NCBI GenBank assembly: GCA_025526995.1
Contig: JAHLKG010000018.1
Span: 310,001-374,000 of the forward strand
DNA length: 64,000 nucleotides
Source: Powellomyces hirtus
Lineage: Eukaryota; Chytridiomycota; Chytridiomycetes; Spizellomycetales; Powellomycetaceae
Direction: 5' to 3'
This document shows positions 25,082 to 38,753 of this stretch, in pieces. Position numbers and translations under genes: made by a program. The notes beneath the pieces are model-generated. The model did no database searches. It was not told the origin of the DNA and worked only from the letters and a program-made list of their open reading frames with translations. Numbering within the stretch: the stretch's first letter is position 1; each line of letters opens with the position of its first letter.

Positions 25082-25908
25082 GTCAAACAAGCAGAGTTGC
25101 TGCTACTTACAATGCGTCGTTGTAGGAAGTTTGTCGTCCAAAGGAGTATGGCGTGGTGTGTTGTATGTTTGTTTCTTTGTTTCGTCTATGAGTGCTGGGA
25201 CGAAGACGACACGGCGGACAATGTCAAAAAACACTCTCTCACAAAAACAGAGTGGAAGGTGAGAGAGGTGGGTCTGCTGCGCATTGTGGATCCAGCCACT
25301 CATCCATCCTATATATATACTCGAGTACCAGTCTAATAATGGCAACTATAGTACCGATATTTAACAGATGCGTTGAAGCATGCGAGGCATTGTCGCATAG
25401 CTATCGAGATGCCTGTGGCGTGAGCGCATATTCTTGATATCTGTTCATCTGTCAATCAATCTACCCCATCATTGTTCATGTCATGGTCAGTACCGGTCTT
25501 CCATCCGGATTCTATCGATGGGCCGACTGACAGACCGCTCTTCCTTTGCTTCCGCACGGATGCAGTATCGCCCGGGACAATGGCTCAACCAAAGGTTTTC
25601 CTAGTGAATGATGGATGACGAGTGTGCAAGGACATTACTGTTTTGTATTCTTGCTTGTTTGTCAAGTCCAGAATCAAGTTTGAAAAAGGAACGCGCACCA
25701 TGTGGCTTTTTGGAATCCTCCGATCCCTCCGGCCCTTCTTCGCGCGACGTCATTTCTACCCTGCCGCGGTTTCATACGACACTTCGTCTCTTTTAGCCGT
25801 CTTCACCACTATCCCATACATCACCCAAGGAAGGCTTCCGCTCACCCCAGACCGATATTCGTCCGCACCCATATCATTTCTGCAATTTCTCGCCTGGCCC
25901 GTCCGAAC
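25082..25908. other. Divergent promoter region, ELP1 / Hv1 channel
   Basis: About 830 bp between divergent starts. A TATATATATAC element lies at about 25309-25319. Short open frames here show no recognisable protein. I see no other signal. Confidence 0.45.
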
Positions 25909-26729
25909 ATGTCAGAGTTGCCACTCGCCCCGGACCCGGACACTGCTTCTGCCTCCGACGCCCACATTGTTGACGTGCCGCCACAGTCACCGCCAGCCGA
26001 CGACGGGGCCACCCGAGTTCTTCGCTTGTTCTGGCGGAGAGGCAAGCGGCGGCATGATGATGGGCCAATCCAGCGCACCCGTCACCGGCAAGTGTTGAAT
26101 GAATTACGTATAGCATGTGAACAAACGAGTAGGGATGACTGCCTTTCAAACCATCATTACCGTTCCTCTCTTTTGTTGCTATTTTAAATAGAGCTGCAGA
26201 AATCTTGGACATGCACCGCGTTCACATTGCCATCATTGCTCTCGTTCTGGTTGACTTGGCTCTCGTCATCACCGAAATCATCTTATCCTTCCTCGAACAA
26301 CAAAGCAACTGCAATAAGGACCCTACACTGCCCAATGAACATGCCCATGAGGAAGCGCTCTGGATTGTTATTCTGAACCGCCTCAGCATCGCGATACTGT
26401 GTCTGTTCTGTTTTGAGCACAGCCTGCGGATGTTCGCGCTCGGGCTCGGCGATTACCTGCGCAACCCGCTGCATGCGTTCGATGCAGCGGTAGTGGTCGG
26501 TTCGTTGGTGTTGGAGCTGGTGCTCAAGGGGCCCGCGCAGGAGATCGTGGGATTGTTGATTGTTTTGAGATGCTGGAGAATCGTGAGAGTGATCGATGGC
26601 GTTGCGACAGCCATCAAGGCTGAAAAGGAGGCTGAGATCCATAGAATCAAACGCGAGAACCAACGGCTGAAGAACGAAATCTCGGAACTGAGAAAACAGG
26701 TTGCCGATGCTGGACAACATGAATTGTGA
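25909..26729 (+). CDS. Voltage-gated proton channel (Hv1 type)
   Basis: Membrane protein with a lone voltage-sensor domain that conducts protons outward. Exon 1 (25909 to about 26107) encodes a disordered, acidic then basic cytosolic N-terminus. An intron follows, with donor GTATAG and acceptor CTGCAG. The second exon gives S1 HRVHIAIIALVLVDLALVIT with the Asp equivalent to human D112 (selectivity filter). S2 is LSIAILCLFCFEHSLRMF, with the conserved Glu and a basic residue. S3 HAFDAAVVVGSLVLELVL has the conserved Asp. S4 is LLIVLRCWRIVRVIDG, which carries the R-x-W-R-x-x-R Hv signature. The position after the third Arg pair is Asp where animal channels have Asn. A C-terminal heptad segment (IHRIKRENQRLKNEISELRK) is a dimerising coiled coil. 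About 240 residues. Divergent from ELP1. Confidence 0.93.
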
Positions 26730-26902
26730 GGCCCGTTACTCCACAGTTTCGATGATCATCAGTATCAGAAGGATCACTATCAAAGCATTGTCAAGGGTAA
26801 TGATATCTGCACTGCAGACATAATGATTTATTGTATATCTATAGTTGTAATCTACAAAAAAGACACTTTCCAGGGATTAATCCCAGATGTCGATGTCCTG
26901 TC
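26730..26902. other. Convergent 3' intergenic region
   Basis: Short spacer between the Hv1 and GNAT stop codons; A/T-rich, consistent with two 3' UTRs. Nothing else seen. Confidence 0.4.
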
Positions 26903-27605
26903 TTACGAAGACTCGATGGTCGGGTTTGACAAACTATACACCTTGCCATCTTTCAGCGGCCATTCTTCCCGTACTTTCATGCCGGTCTTGCCACCAACAT
27001 GCTTGAAACCAAGTTTCTCCAAGACTCGCGCAGAAGCTACACAAGGAACGAATAGTGGACAGAGACGTCAGTCAAAGGCTCTCTACCCCTTTTCTCCTCG
27101 AACAAGCTCGCGCCAACATACCCGCATTCTCCACAAACAGACATGCCATAACTCTGCCAATCTTCACTTCCTCAAACGCAACCTTCAACACGACCCGGGC
27201 GGCGCGGGGGACAATACCCTGACCACGGAGGTCCGGGTCAAGCCAATAACCCATCTCGAAAGCATTTTCCGGGTTAGGTAATGTCTCGCTAACATAGTCT
27301 CGGGTGGCAAATAGGCCAATGACACCAATCAATGGCGCATTCGGATCCGGCCGAATCGCAAAGTTGAGCACGCGGCCTTCGTCTTTTAGGCGGTCAAGGT
27401 TCCGTTTGATAAAGGCTTCGGCGTCACTGAGAAGGTAAGGGGATGGCACGCTGCCGGTTGTGAGGTAGATTTGAGGACCTCTGATGGGGTCTGACAGGAC
27501 GGTGAATATTTGGTCGGCGTCCGAGCCGCGGAGTTCGGTGAGGTAGAGCTCGGGAGCCGTGTCCGTTGCGGGAATGGGAATTGTTCGTCTGGGTGAGGTA
27601 GTCAT
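26903..27605 (-). CDS. GNAT N-acetyltransferase (RimJ/RimL type)
   Basis: Acetyl-CoA-dependent N-acetyltransferase of the GNAT superfamily. Start MTTSPRRTIPIPATD at 27605. Strand and motif order fit RimJ/RimL-like enzymes: LYLTELRGSDADQIF at the N-terminus, then PLIGVIGLFATRD, then FEMGYWLDPDLRGQGIVPRA, in which DLRGQGI is the acetyl-CoA pyrophosphate-binding motif A (Q/R-x-x-G-x-G/A). After an intron of about 90 bp the last exon reads ASARVLEKLGFKHVGGKTGM, the usual terminal 'N-x-x-S-x-x-x-L-x-K-x-G-F' element, and ends at 26903. About 210 residues. The substrate is unknown; fungal relatives act on small amines or protein N-termini. Cytosolic. Confidence 0.88.
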
Positions 27606-27994
27606 TTTTTGGGATCTGCGGGTGGATAGTGGTATAGAGTGGGTTCGCTGCTGGGCTGGCGGTTGGGGAGTTGACGGTTGACAGGAGAGCGTACGGCAAT
27701 GTCGACGCAGGTTTTGTAGGCGAGGAAAATGGGGGTGAGTGGAAACTGCGAACTGTGACAGCAGCGTATTTTTCTAGCATGCCCGCCACCCGCGCCACAT
27801 GAGTCAGACATTAGCTGCGTGAGTCACCAAACGAGAAGAATAAAAAACGAGGGTATATTATAGAAAAACAGACGGTGATCTGCCAAAAAAAATCGGCGGG
27901 GCGGAGGGAAGACGGAAGAGGGGGCGACAGAAGCAGCCATGTGTATGTAAAGGCCCATGAGTAAGAGGTTTGATGCGTCATCAATGTCACATCT
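27606..27994. other. Intergenic between GNAT and STB6-like genes
   Basis: About 390 bp holding the GNAT promoter and the 3' end of the upstream minus-strand gene. Purine-rich around 27840-27930. No RNA gene or repeat recognised. Confidence 0.4.
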
Positions 27995-30882
27995 TCAGTG
28001 TGTTCCACGCCCACCCTTCTTATTCCCCCACGTCTCCACGGCCCTGACTCTTCCCATGAGTCCGAGCACCGCATCTTCCGCCTCCGCAACACGATCATGT
28101 GCGACCCCGACGGCATAGCGTGTTCTCATGGCTTCGTTCTCCGCCTTTTCGATGGCATCTTCCAGAATTCTCGAGCGGGCCACAACGGCGTTCACCGCCG
28201 TTTCCGCTCCCTCGAGACGTTTGGCGTGTTCGTCGAGGAGGGATGCGAGGGTGGTCGTTTGTTGGGCGAGGGTGCTGGTGAGTGGGGAAATGTGGTGTTG
28301 GAATGTGCCCTTCAGGTGTTCGATGCGGCGGGTGAGGGTGGCGATAAGGGGAAGGAGGTGCGGGTGCAATGGTGGGGGCGGGGCGGGTTCCTCAGACAGT
28401 TGTGGGTGTTGTGTAGGTTGTTGGGAGGTTGCCGTAGAGGTAGTGGCGGATGTCGGTGTTTGGCCAGAAGGACCAAATGGGAAGGGTTTCGGTGGTGAGG
28501 AAGGAGTTGCGGGATTGACACTGCTCGTCGTAGACGATGCTGCTTGATGTTGTGGTGTTGTGGGTGTGATGCCTGAAGAAGAGAGCCGGGGACTTGGGGA
28601 TGTCGGGCGCGGATTGTTGGCGAAATAGGCCGATAAGGGGGATGGTGACATGTCGGAACGGTACCGTTGCGCGCTATCAGCGCTCGCACGGCGCACGTTC
28701 CTTTTCGCTGTCGGCGCTGTTGAGGTATCTGGGAAAGAAGGGGGAGGGGTACGGCCTCTTGTTAAAGGCACGGGTGGGATGAGGGAAGACGGCTTGCTGC
28801 CGCCAGAAGACGTTGTGGAGCTGTATACGGCTGACGGAGCGGACGTCACAGGGTCCAAATTCGCTGAGCTCGCGTTGTGGTAGCTGATGATGTCTGTGGT
28901 CGGGAAGGTATCGCGGTCTTCAGCGCCGGATTCGGTTGCACTACCTAGGAAATCCGGGTCGTCGTTCAAATCGCGGGGTGGTGTGAGCGGGGACGACAAG
29001 TCGTCGGAACTACGGGCCGATTTGACGATATCGGGGTGTCCAGGGTGGTATAGTGGTGTTTGAGCATTGGCAAGATGTTTCATTCCCTTGGTGACGAGTT
29101 TAGATTTGCCCACGATGCCGCCCAGGGTGCGAGAAGTGGAATCTTTGAGGCCGCGGAGGACGCGTCCGGTTCCTGCTCGGAACCGCCCGTGTGGGTCGTT
29201 TTCGGTGTCGGTGTCGGTCGGGTCGACGACGTGGGCGGAGTGGTGTTGTGGAAGAGAAGCAGACGGAGTCATATTGGGATGGTGTTGCGTTAAAAGTGCG
29301 GATGGGGTTATTGGCAGAGAGGCCGTGGAGGGAGCTGTGGCCATAACGATGACGGGTTGAGGGGTGACGACGTCTCCGAGATGGGATGGTGTGTGAGAGA
29401 TGGACGCGGTGCCTGGGGACCCTTGAGAGGCCGCGAGGCCAGATCCCGACAAACGACTCGAGAGGGTCTGAAGCGGCTCTGTGCTGGGCTTCGCTGCTGG
29501 GCCAATGGAGTGAGAACCTGCTGTTCCGCTGCTGCCGTGAGGGACCTTTTTCTTTCCCTGTATCTTTTCCAGGCGTTTGTTTTTCTTGACCCACGCCGCA
29601 AAGAAAGAGTCCAGGTCCTGGTGGTCAATAGCCGCTGCGCTCTGAGCATGGGAGGAGAGATGCAGTCCAACCCCGTCGCGGTCCGGGTCATCGCTGCGCC
29701 GAGACGCAGTCGGCAAGCCGGTCATGTCTTCAATTTTTGATCTCAACACATTCACGGTTGAGGACACAGCTGCGACGGCCTGGACTTGAGTTTGAGAGCG
29801 CAGGTACAAAGCTTCGATTTTGTCGATCGTGCGGCGGTCAAACACCATCGAGACTTTGAGCCCATGTGCCTTTTGGAAATGTTTGATGGCGCGTGGGAGT
29901 GCTGCGTTCGTGTCGGCCCCGGCGCCCGGTTTGACGGCATGGCCCAGAACCCCAAGTTTGTGTTTCAGGTGCTCGACTGTTCTGAGCACAACAGCCAGCA
30001 AGGTCGGATCACACCAATTGGCACTGCCGCTCCCTTGAGGCGGGGAGAAGGGCATATCAACATCATCAAAGGGTCCAAACTCGTTGTAGAAGGACTGCAG
30101 CGCCGCTTGCGTCGCGTCGCACATCAAGCCGTCTCCAAATTCTCGGTTCAGCATACTGAGTGTTGTCAAAGCTTGATGTACGAGTTGGCCGAGACCGAGA
30201 ACGCATTGAGAAAGCGTGATGTCGGAGGACGGTTCGATGCCAGTCACTCGATAGAATTTGTCAATCACGGCTTGGGACGGACTGCGGTAGGAGAGCAGGG
30301 ACCGTTCGCCACATCCGAACCGACGGAGGTTGATATTCACAAGAAGGTCGGGAAGGTAGCGGTCATAGTCGCCGCCCGGGACCGCTATACAGGGGCTTTA
30401 ATGATGCAACAACAAAAACGCGCTCAGTAAGATCGCCCTGTCCGTTCCCCTTTGCGGTGTACCTTCGACCCGACGTTACCCTACCTGGACGCTTTGCTGA
30501 ACCATTCTGGGTTTCCAATCATCATCACCCCAATACCAGTATCTACCATTTTCAAATTATCCTTCTCAAAATCCGCAAACGCGCGCCGAATCCTCTCATC
30601 CTCTCCCGCTCCACCAAACTCCGCAACCGACACCAGCGCAACATGGTCTGGGCGACCTGTATACACTGCAAACGTTTTGAACAGTCGCTCCCGGTTCACA
30701 ACCCAATCTGTGTTGGTGTAGATCTGGTACCCGGCGAGAGGGACGTCTGTGCTGGCAAGCGAAAGCGGTTGTTGAGTCGGGGTCGAGGATGTGGGGCGGC
30801 CAGAGGACGGTGCAGGCGGTGGTGGCGGAGGTGCGAGACGCGCGAGGGAAGTGCGTTCGGCGGAGACAAAGAGACGGGACAT
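27995..30882 (-). CDS. Stb6-like Sin3-associated protein
   Basis: Homologous to fungal Stb6/Stb2 proteins, first found as Sin3 (histone deacetylase) partners, so probably nuclear. Start MSRLFVSAERTS at 30882. The N-terminal domain has GYQIYTNTDWVVNRERLFKT, then HVALVSVAEF. After a region with at least one intron (about 30370-30475; exact join unresolved) it continues GGDYDRYLPDLLVNINLRRF and GCGERSLLSYRSPSQAVIDK, which strongly resembles the Stb6 signature. Around 29900-30060 a peptidoglycan-binding-like helical motif appears (RAIKHFQKAHGL). A very long Ser/Thr/Pro/His-rich disordered region follows (about 28400-29650). A C-terminal coiled coil (RRIEHLKGTFQHHISPLTST to VETWGNKKGG) comes before the stop at 27995. 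About 910 residues. Divergent from the ISA2-like gene. Confidence 0.82.
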
Positions 30883-31148
30883 TGGAATGAAGGAAAAAGA
30901 AAGGCCTGCCCTCCCTACTCCTCCTCCTTCTCTCCTTGGGTTCAGGGGTATGTGGGTTCCGAGAACCGGAGGAGCGGGTGAGGGAAGAACAGCTAGTCAC
31001 AGGAATAATATGCAAGCGTCGCAAAAACTGTCAATGAGCCGCGTGCCGTTTGTGTTTTGCATCGACGTGTCACCTGTCAATAATTTGTCACAAAAGAGTT
31101 TGAACTTCGCATGCATTCATATTTAACTCCTGACAAGTTACGCACAAC

Positions 31149-31878
31149 ATGCGTCTTTCCATAAAAACAATGCACCGAAAATGGCCCTCGTCCATGCGCA
31201 TATACTCGCGGGCACTGCTTACAGCTACTGCGAGAGTCCCGATTGGTCTCGTAAAGCCACCTTCATTCCTCGTTCCACCTCAACGCGCCGCCCGCTTCGA
31301 ATCCACAGAAGCCCGCTCGCCAGAAACATCCACTTCAATACCCATACAATCACCTAATATCCCACAGCTTGCCGTTTCACATAGTGCAGCGAAGGTGAGA
31401 GAAGTACTGTGCTGGGCTGTTACCATTCTCTGCAAGGGTCATGTCACCAACGTTGCCCGTTTCTCTGGTTGTTGTTCTTTGTTATTCCCCAACTGCAGCG
31501 AATCAACGCCATCAACAAACGATCAAAGTCAAACAAAATGCTCCGCGTCGCCGTCGATTCTGGCGGCTGTCATGGATTTCAATACAAAATGGAACTGACG
31601 ACCGATATGGATGATACAGACGACACGTAGGTTTCCTTACATACACGTCTTCGTCGTACCCAATGGTAATCTGCCAGCTAACCGGTGGTCTCCATGTCTG
31701 CAGCGTTTTTGACTTGGATGGCGCCCGCGTGGTAGTCGACTCTGTCTCAATGGATTTTGTCGCGGGTTCCACCCTGGACTACGTGGAAGAGCTCATTGGC
31801 TCCAGCTTCCAAATCATCAACAATCCGAAAGCGGAGAGCTCGTGTGGATGCAAAACTTCCTTCAATGTGAAATTTTGA
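31149..31878 (+). CDS. ISA2: Mitochondrial iron-sulfur assembly protein Isa2 (ISCA2)
   Basis: A-type Fe-S scaffold/carrier needed with Isa1 and Iba57 for mitochondrial 4Fe-4S protein maturation. MRLSIKTMHRKWPSSMRIYS opens an Arg/Ser-rich, acid-free leader consistent with mitochondrial import (about 60 residues). Exon 2 (about 31497-31627) has LRVAVDSGGCHGFQYKMEL with the first conserved Cys (SGGCxG). After an intron the last exon gives VVVDSVSMDFVAGSTLDYVE and ends SSCGCKTSFNVKF-stop, carrying the CGC pair. These three cysteines are the Fe-S ligands. Two introns, about 100 and 75 bp. About 180 residues, normal for Isa2. Confidence 0.93.
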
Positions 31879-32441
31879 GGAAGTTGGGCAGCCCTGTCGC
31901 CTGAGAGGTTGGGTGTCACATATATCGGCGCATATATCAGGGATGTTCGATGAGACCTGTGGGTATCGAAATCGGAGCGCCATTCTGGCAATCCCAGACG
32001 AGTATCGCAAAACAGCCCAGAGGACCAACAACTGACCCAGGTTGTGCGAAAAGCCGAGCGTCTCCTGCCGTAAAATCATGCTCCGAGGACACTCTGGATG
32101 GGAAGCAAAGAGCCCGCGATGCCCAACGGAAATGGGGGAACCATGTGGTTGGAGAAACGGGACAAATGCAGCCTGTGGGTTTGCCATATGACATCGGCTG
32201 TATTCAAACAGCACGCTTGGAAATTGAGGCAAAGATCACCGAAACGACGACATGGGTCTCGAGCATATGCTTCATATTTTGCAAACATACATCTTGTCTT
32301 GAGAACATGTGTCTCTATGGTTCTTATTGTATGCAAGGAGCTTCACCAAAGGAGCTCACCACGTAATTATGGTTACTTTCGCGTAGTGTAGATATCATGG
32401 TAGTCACCCCGTCATTCCCCGTGGAGAAAATGGAATAGACA
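31879..32441. other. Convergent intergenic region
   Basis: About 560 bp between convergent stop codons (ISA2 and AFG2B-like). An ATG-initiated plus-strand frame at 31950-32366 (138 codons) has no recognisable domain and overlaps open frames on the other strand. I do not call it a gene. Confidence 0.4.
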
Positions 32442-35259
<2,818 letters not shown>

Positions 35260-35722
35260 CACTGTCAGGCAGCAGCACAGGCCACGCCCTGCACAATAAA
35301 ACCTACCGCGGGCAGCATGCCATATCAGTCACACTATGCTCACCGCAAACCAAAACCATGTAGGTCTGCACCTCAGTTGGGGTATGAACCCGGACCCAGC
35401 TGTCGACAGAAAGTTCAAGACCTGTTAGAACCTGTTTCCTGACTCTACATATTGCAGACACACGGTCAGAGGCTGCGGGAGGAGATAAGAGGAGAGGTGG
35501 CAGGAGTAATGGCGGCGTATCCGATGTCATTGGGGGGATTCCAGCAGCATGCTGTCAATGATTGCTTTGGGCCTTTAGCATTGACAGGAAGTTCAAGGCT
35601 CTAATCCGCAGGGCACCATCACGTGTTTGCCCTAAGTGACTGCACAGCCACACTCAGTGACACAACTCATGACGACAGGCGTTTCCCCTCCAGTGTGTTG
35701 TTTCTTCTGGACGTTTTTTCCC

Positions 35723-35730
35723 TATAAATA
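35723..35730 (+). promoter_or_regulatory. TATA box of S33 peptidase gene
   Basis: TATAAATA lies 77 bp upstream of the peptidase start codon, a normal distance for a fungal core promoter. It is followed by a C/T-rich stretch. Confidence 0.5.
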
Positions 35731-35745
35731 CTTAGACGGCCCTCC

Positions 35746-35764
35746 CCACCCCCCCCCCCCCCCC
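35746..35764. repeat. Poly-C tract
   Basis: Nearly uninterrupted run of cytosines in the presumed 5' UTR of the peptidase gene, between the TATA box and the start codon. Likely length-variable. Confidence 0.8.
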
Positions 35765-35806
35765 GCCCGCTTCATCCTCCGTTTGTTTGTTTTCTCTCGG
35801 AACACA

Positions 35807-37651
35807 ATGTCCTCCGAATCGCAACCCCTTCTGGGCAATGAAGCCCAGCCCGATGCACCTCCAACGTCGCGTTTTGCATTGACAGGACCCAAGCGGAAAT
35901 TCATCTTGTCGGCTGCCGCATTGACCGGTGTCCTGCTTATTGCCCTCGGTGCTTCGGTCCTTATTGTTGGATGGCTGAAGAAGGACGGAAACGGCTCTGG
36001 AAAACATGATCCTTCGCGTATCGAGTGGTCAGCCTGTCATGACAAGTACTTCTGCGGCAAGTTACAGGTTCCCCTTGACCACACGGTGAAGGATGGGGAA
36101 AAGATTGACATTGCGGTCATCAAGTTCCCGGCGAAAGATAGCAAAAAGAGCCTCGGCTCAATCCTGGTGAACCCTGGTGGCCCAGGTATGTAATGACAGT
36201 TCTGTACCTCCTCACGTTGGAGGCCCTGTGCTGATCAGATGGTTAATATTCCAGGTGGAAGCGGTGTTGAACTAGTCAAGCGCGCAGGCGAAAAGCTTGC
36301 GGAGATTTTCGACCGACGCTATGAACTCATTGGCTTTGACCCTCGTGGCGTTGGGGAAAGCGTACCAATTCGCTGCTTCCCGGATGCGCTCAAGCACCGC
36401 GCGTTCGATGCGGGACTCGGCGCTATTGACGTGAGCATCCCAGGTGCATTCGAAAACGCTTTGGCGCACGAACAAGTCCGCAGTCTGTCGTGTGCCAAGT
36501 ACGCCGCCAAGATCCTCCCCTACTTGTCGACTGCCTCCGTGGCCCGCGACATGGATCTCATTCGTCACGCGCAAGGCGACACACTCCTGAACTACTGGGG
36601 ATTTTCGTATGGATCTATTCTCGGCCAAACCTACATCAACATGTTCCCCGAACGCGTCGGACAGATGATCATTGATGGAGTTGTCAACCCTAACGCATGG
36701 GGCGAAGGATGGGCATTTTGGTTAAACCCAAAGACGAAGAACCTGGACTGGCTGCAGCACGCCAACGAGGTGGTTGTTGGGTTTGCCACTGAATGCGAGA
36801 GAGCTGGATCGGAGCGGTGTGCGCTCGCCGTTGCCCATCCTCCAAAGAAACCATACGTGCACAAGCACTTGGAGAGCATCATGGAGAAACTTGACAAGGA
36901 GCCCATCCCTGTCCTAGATGCACTAGTGCCTGGCGTTGTTAACGGTCAAACAGTCCGTTACATGCTATTCCGAGCAACGTATAAGCCTGACATCTGGGGA
37001 AAGCTCGCCGAGGCTCTGCACGCCGCGGACAAACGCAATGGCACTTTGCTGCAGAACATGGTCGTGCAGCCGCCCGAAGACCAGTGCCCTCTGTATGACG
37101 AGCCCGCTGTTGAGAGCACCTTGGGTATCGCTTGCTCCGACTTCCCGGCGCCTGCGTACGACCCCTCCAAACTAAAGGATGAGATTGCCTTGGTCAACAA
37201 GAAGTACCCGATCGGAGGATTTGACGCTGCAGAGCTCACTATGGGCTGCGCGTTCTGGCCTGGAGTCGCGAAGGAGCGATATGCTGGCCCATGGAACAAG
37301 AAAAGCAACTCTACCGTCCTCATCATCGGCAACACCTTCGACCCCGTCACCCCCATCGAGTCTGCCCGCATTGCTGCCAGTCTTCTTCCGAACTCAGTCC
37401 TTGTCGAACAAGACGGATACGGCCATTGCTCTCTTGCTCAGACCAGCACATGCACAAACGAAATCATCCGCCGCTATTTTGTCGACAAGACTGCTCCTAA
37501 GCACAAAATCAACAACTGCACCGCCGATGCTGTTCTCTTCCCGCCCAAGAAGAAAGATGAGAAGGGTTTCATGTCTTCTCTTAAAGATGCCGAGGAAAGT
37601 GAGACGATTAGTGACGTTTTGTCTGACATTTGGAGTCATTCCATGTTCTAG
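35807..37651 (+). CDS. Membrane-anchored serine aminopeptidase, S33 (TAP-like alpha/beta hydrolase)
   Basis: Alpha/beta-hydrolase related to bacterial tripeptidyl aminopeptidases. MSSESQPLLGNEAQ begins a cytosolic tail of about 32 residues that includes an acidic-leucine-like SQPLL sorting motif. A signal-anchor helix follows (LTGVLLIALGASVLIVGWL, about residues 40-60), so the catalytic domain is lumenal or extracellular. One intron (about 36186-36253) splits the oxyanion strand SILVNPGGPG/GSGVELV. IGFDPRGVGES is conserved. The nucleophile is in GFSYGS (G-x-S-x-G, about 36605), the acid in IIGNTFDPVTPIESAR, and the His in QDGYGHCSLAQTSTC, so the triad is complete. There are several Cys consistent with disulfides and sites such as NGTL and NNCT for glycosylation. 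About 590 residues. The di-leucine tail suggests a vacuolar or endosomal location (inference). Confidence 0.88.
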
Positions 37652-38753
37652 TTGCTTCCATTACTCGCGCTACAGTTTTTTTGTTCGGTCCATTGTTATC
37701 AATCCCTATCAGCGGTTGTTCTTTGCCGGATCATTCGTCGCACTTTTTTTGGCGCGTGTGTTGGTTTACGGTTCTTGTCACAACTGCCTAGGGTTGCATT
37801 TCAATTGCCCATATGCACTTGGAATTTCTCAGTAGAAGCGTATCAAGAATAATCAATGACTCTCTGGCATATGGCTCTCTGAAGCAATGGATAGACTTGG
37901 AACTTAGACCAGAGTAAAAGCGGGTTTATGGCATCCCTTTCTCAATTAAGAGGCTTTCTCGTGTGCGGACAAGCACTGCAACCCAGCTCGCAGCTTCACA
38001 GCGACATCCGTAGATCATCCGGACGGTCCGGGATGCCGCGGAAATACTTATTTGAACGCGTCATCAATCATCACTATTCCAATGGATTGTTTGATGTATG
38101 AAGGCGAGGCGCCGCCGGGAGTGCTATGAAGAGTGCAGTAAAGGAGACAGTCTGTTGATGCAAGCGAACGGATAGCCGGTTTTCCGGGTCCCGGATGTTC
38201 TCACGACCTCGCGGGCGCTAGACACAGCGACCTTCGAACAGAGTGACATCGAGACTGCCAGCGAGATGCTGAAACAATCTGTGTGCTGAGAATATTTCTG
38301 CACAAAGATCTTTTTCGGGGCTGCTGTATTTCATTCACGCACCGTTGCCTCCTTGCATCCAATCTCATGAACTAGCACAGTACATCCGACGGTAGGCCCC
38401 GAAATTCTGAATCTGCTCTTCTGGGTTTGTCAATCGTGATGGTCTCACGGTCATTAATGAAAGACACAGGATAAACAAACAATGGAAAGGTCCGCCGGTC
38501 CAGGTCTCATCCCTGACAGCCACAAACAAGGGTGGTAGGCGAATTGTTTGCTTGATAAGCAATGTGGCGCACGCTAAGGGCGCGCGTCTCGATTTACCAA
38601 GTGACAGGTTCCTCAAACAACAGACAATGCCAAATAAAACAACCAGCAATCGCACGGTTTTCATTTCCTACTAAAACTGAGATCTTCTAAGCGCGCCCAT
38701 GCTTAACTTCTTCATTGTTATACACCAGATTATCTGCAATTTCCTTCCTCACC
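37652..38753. other. Intergenic region, no gene seen
   Basis: About 1.1 kb after the peptidase. Open frames are short and show no recognisable protein. No tRNA, repeat array or mobile-element signature was found. Confidence 0.45.

Larger units (their letters stand above)
35260..35806. other. Divergent promoter region, AFG2B-like / peptidase
   Basis: About 550 bp between divergent starts. A TATA box and a poly-C run near the peptidase start are listed separately. Nothing else recognised. Confidence 0.45.

Noticed and set aside
29100..29691. Long frames on both strands over the Stb6-like disordered region
   Set aside because: Low-complexity Ser/Pro/His coding creates open frames in all registers; only the frame continuous with the Stb6 signature is retained.
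31950..32366. 138-codon plus frame with an ATG between ISA2 and AFG2B-like
   Set aside because: No domain, unremarkable composition, and overlapping open frames on the opposite strand; likely 3' UTR sequence.
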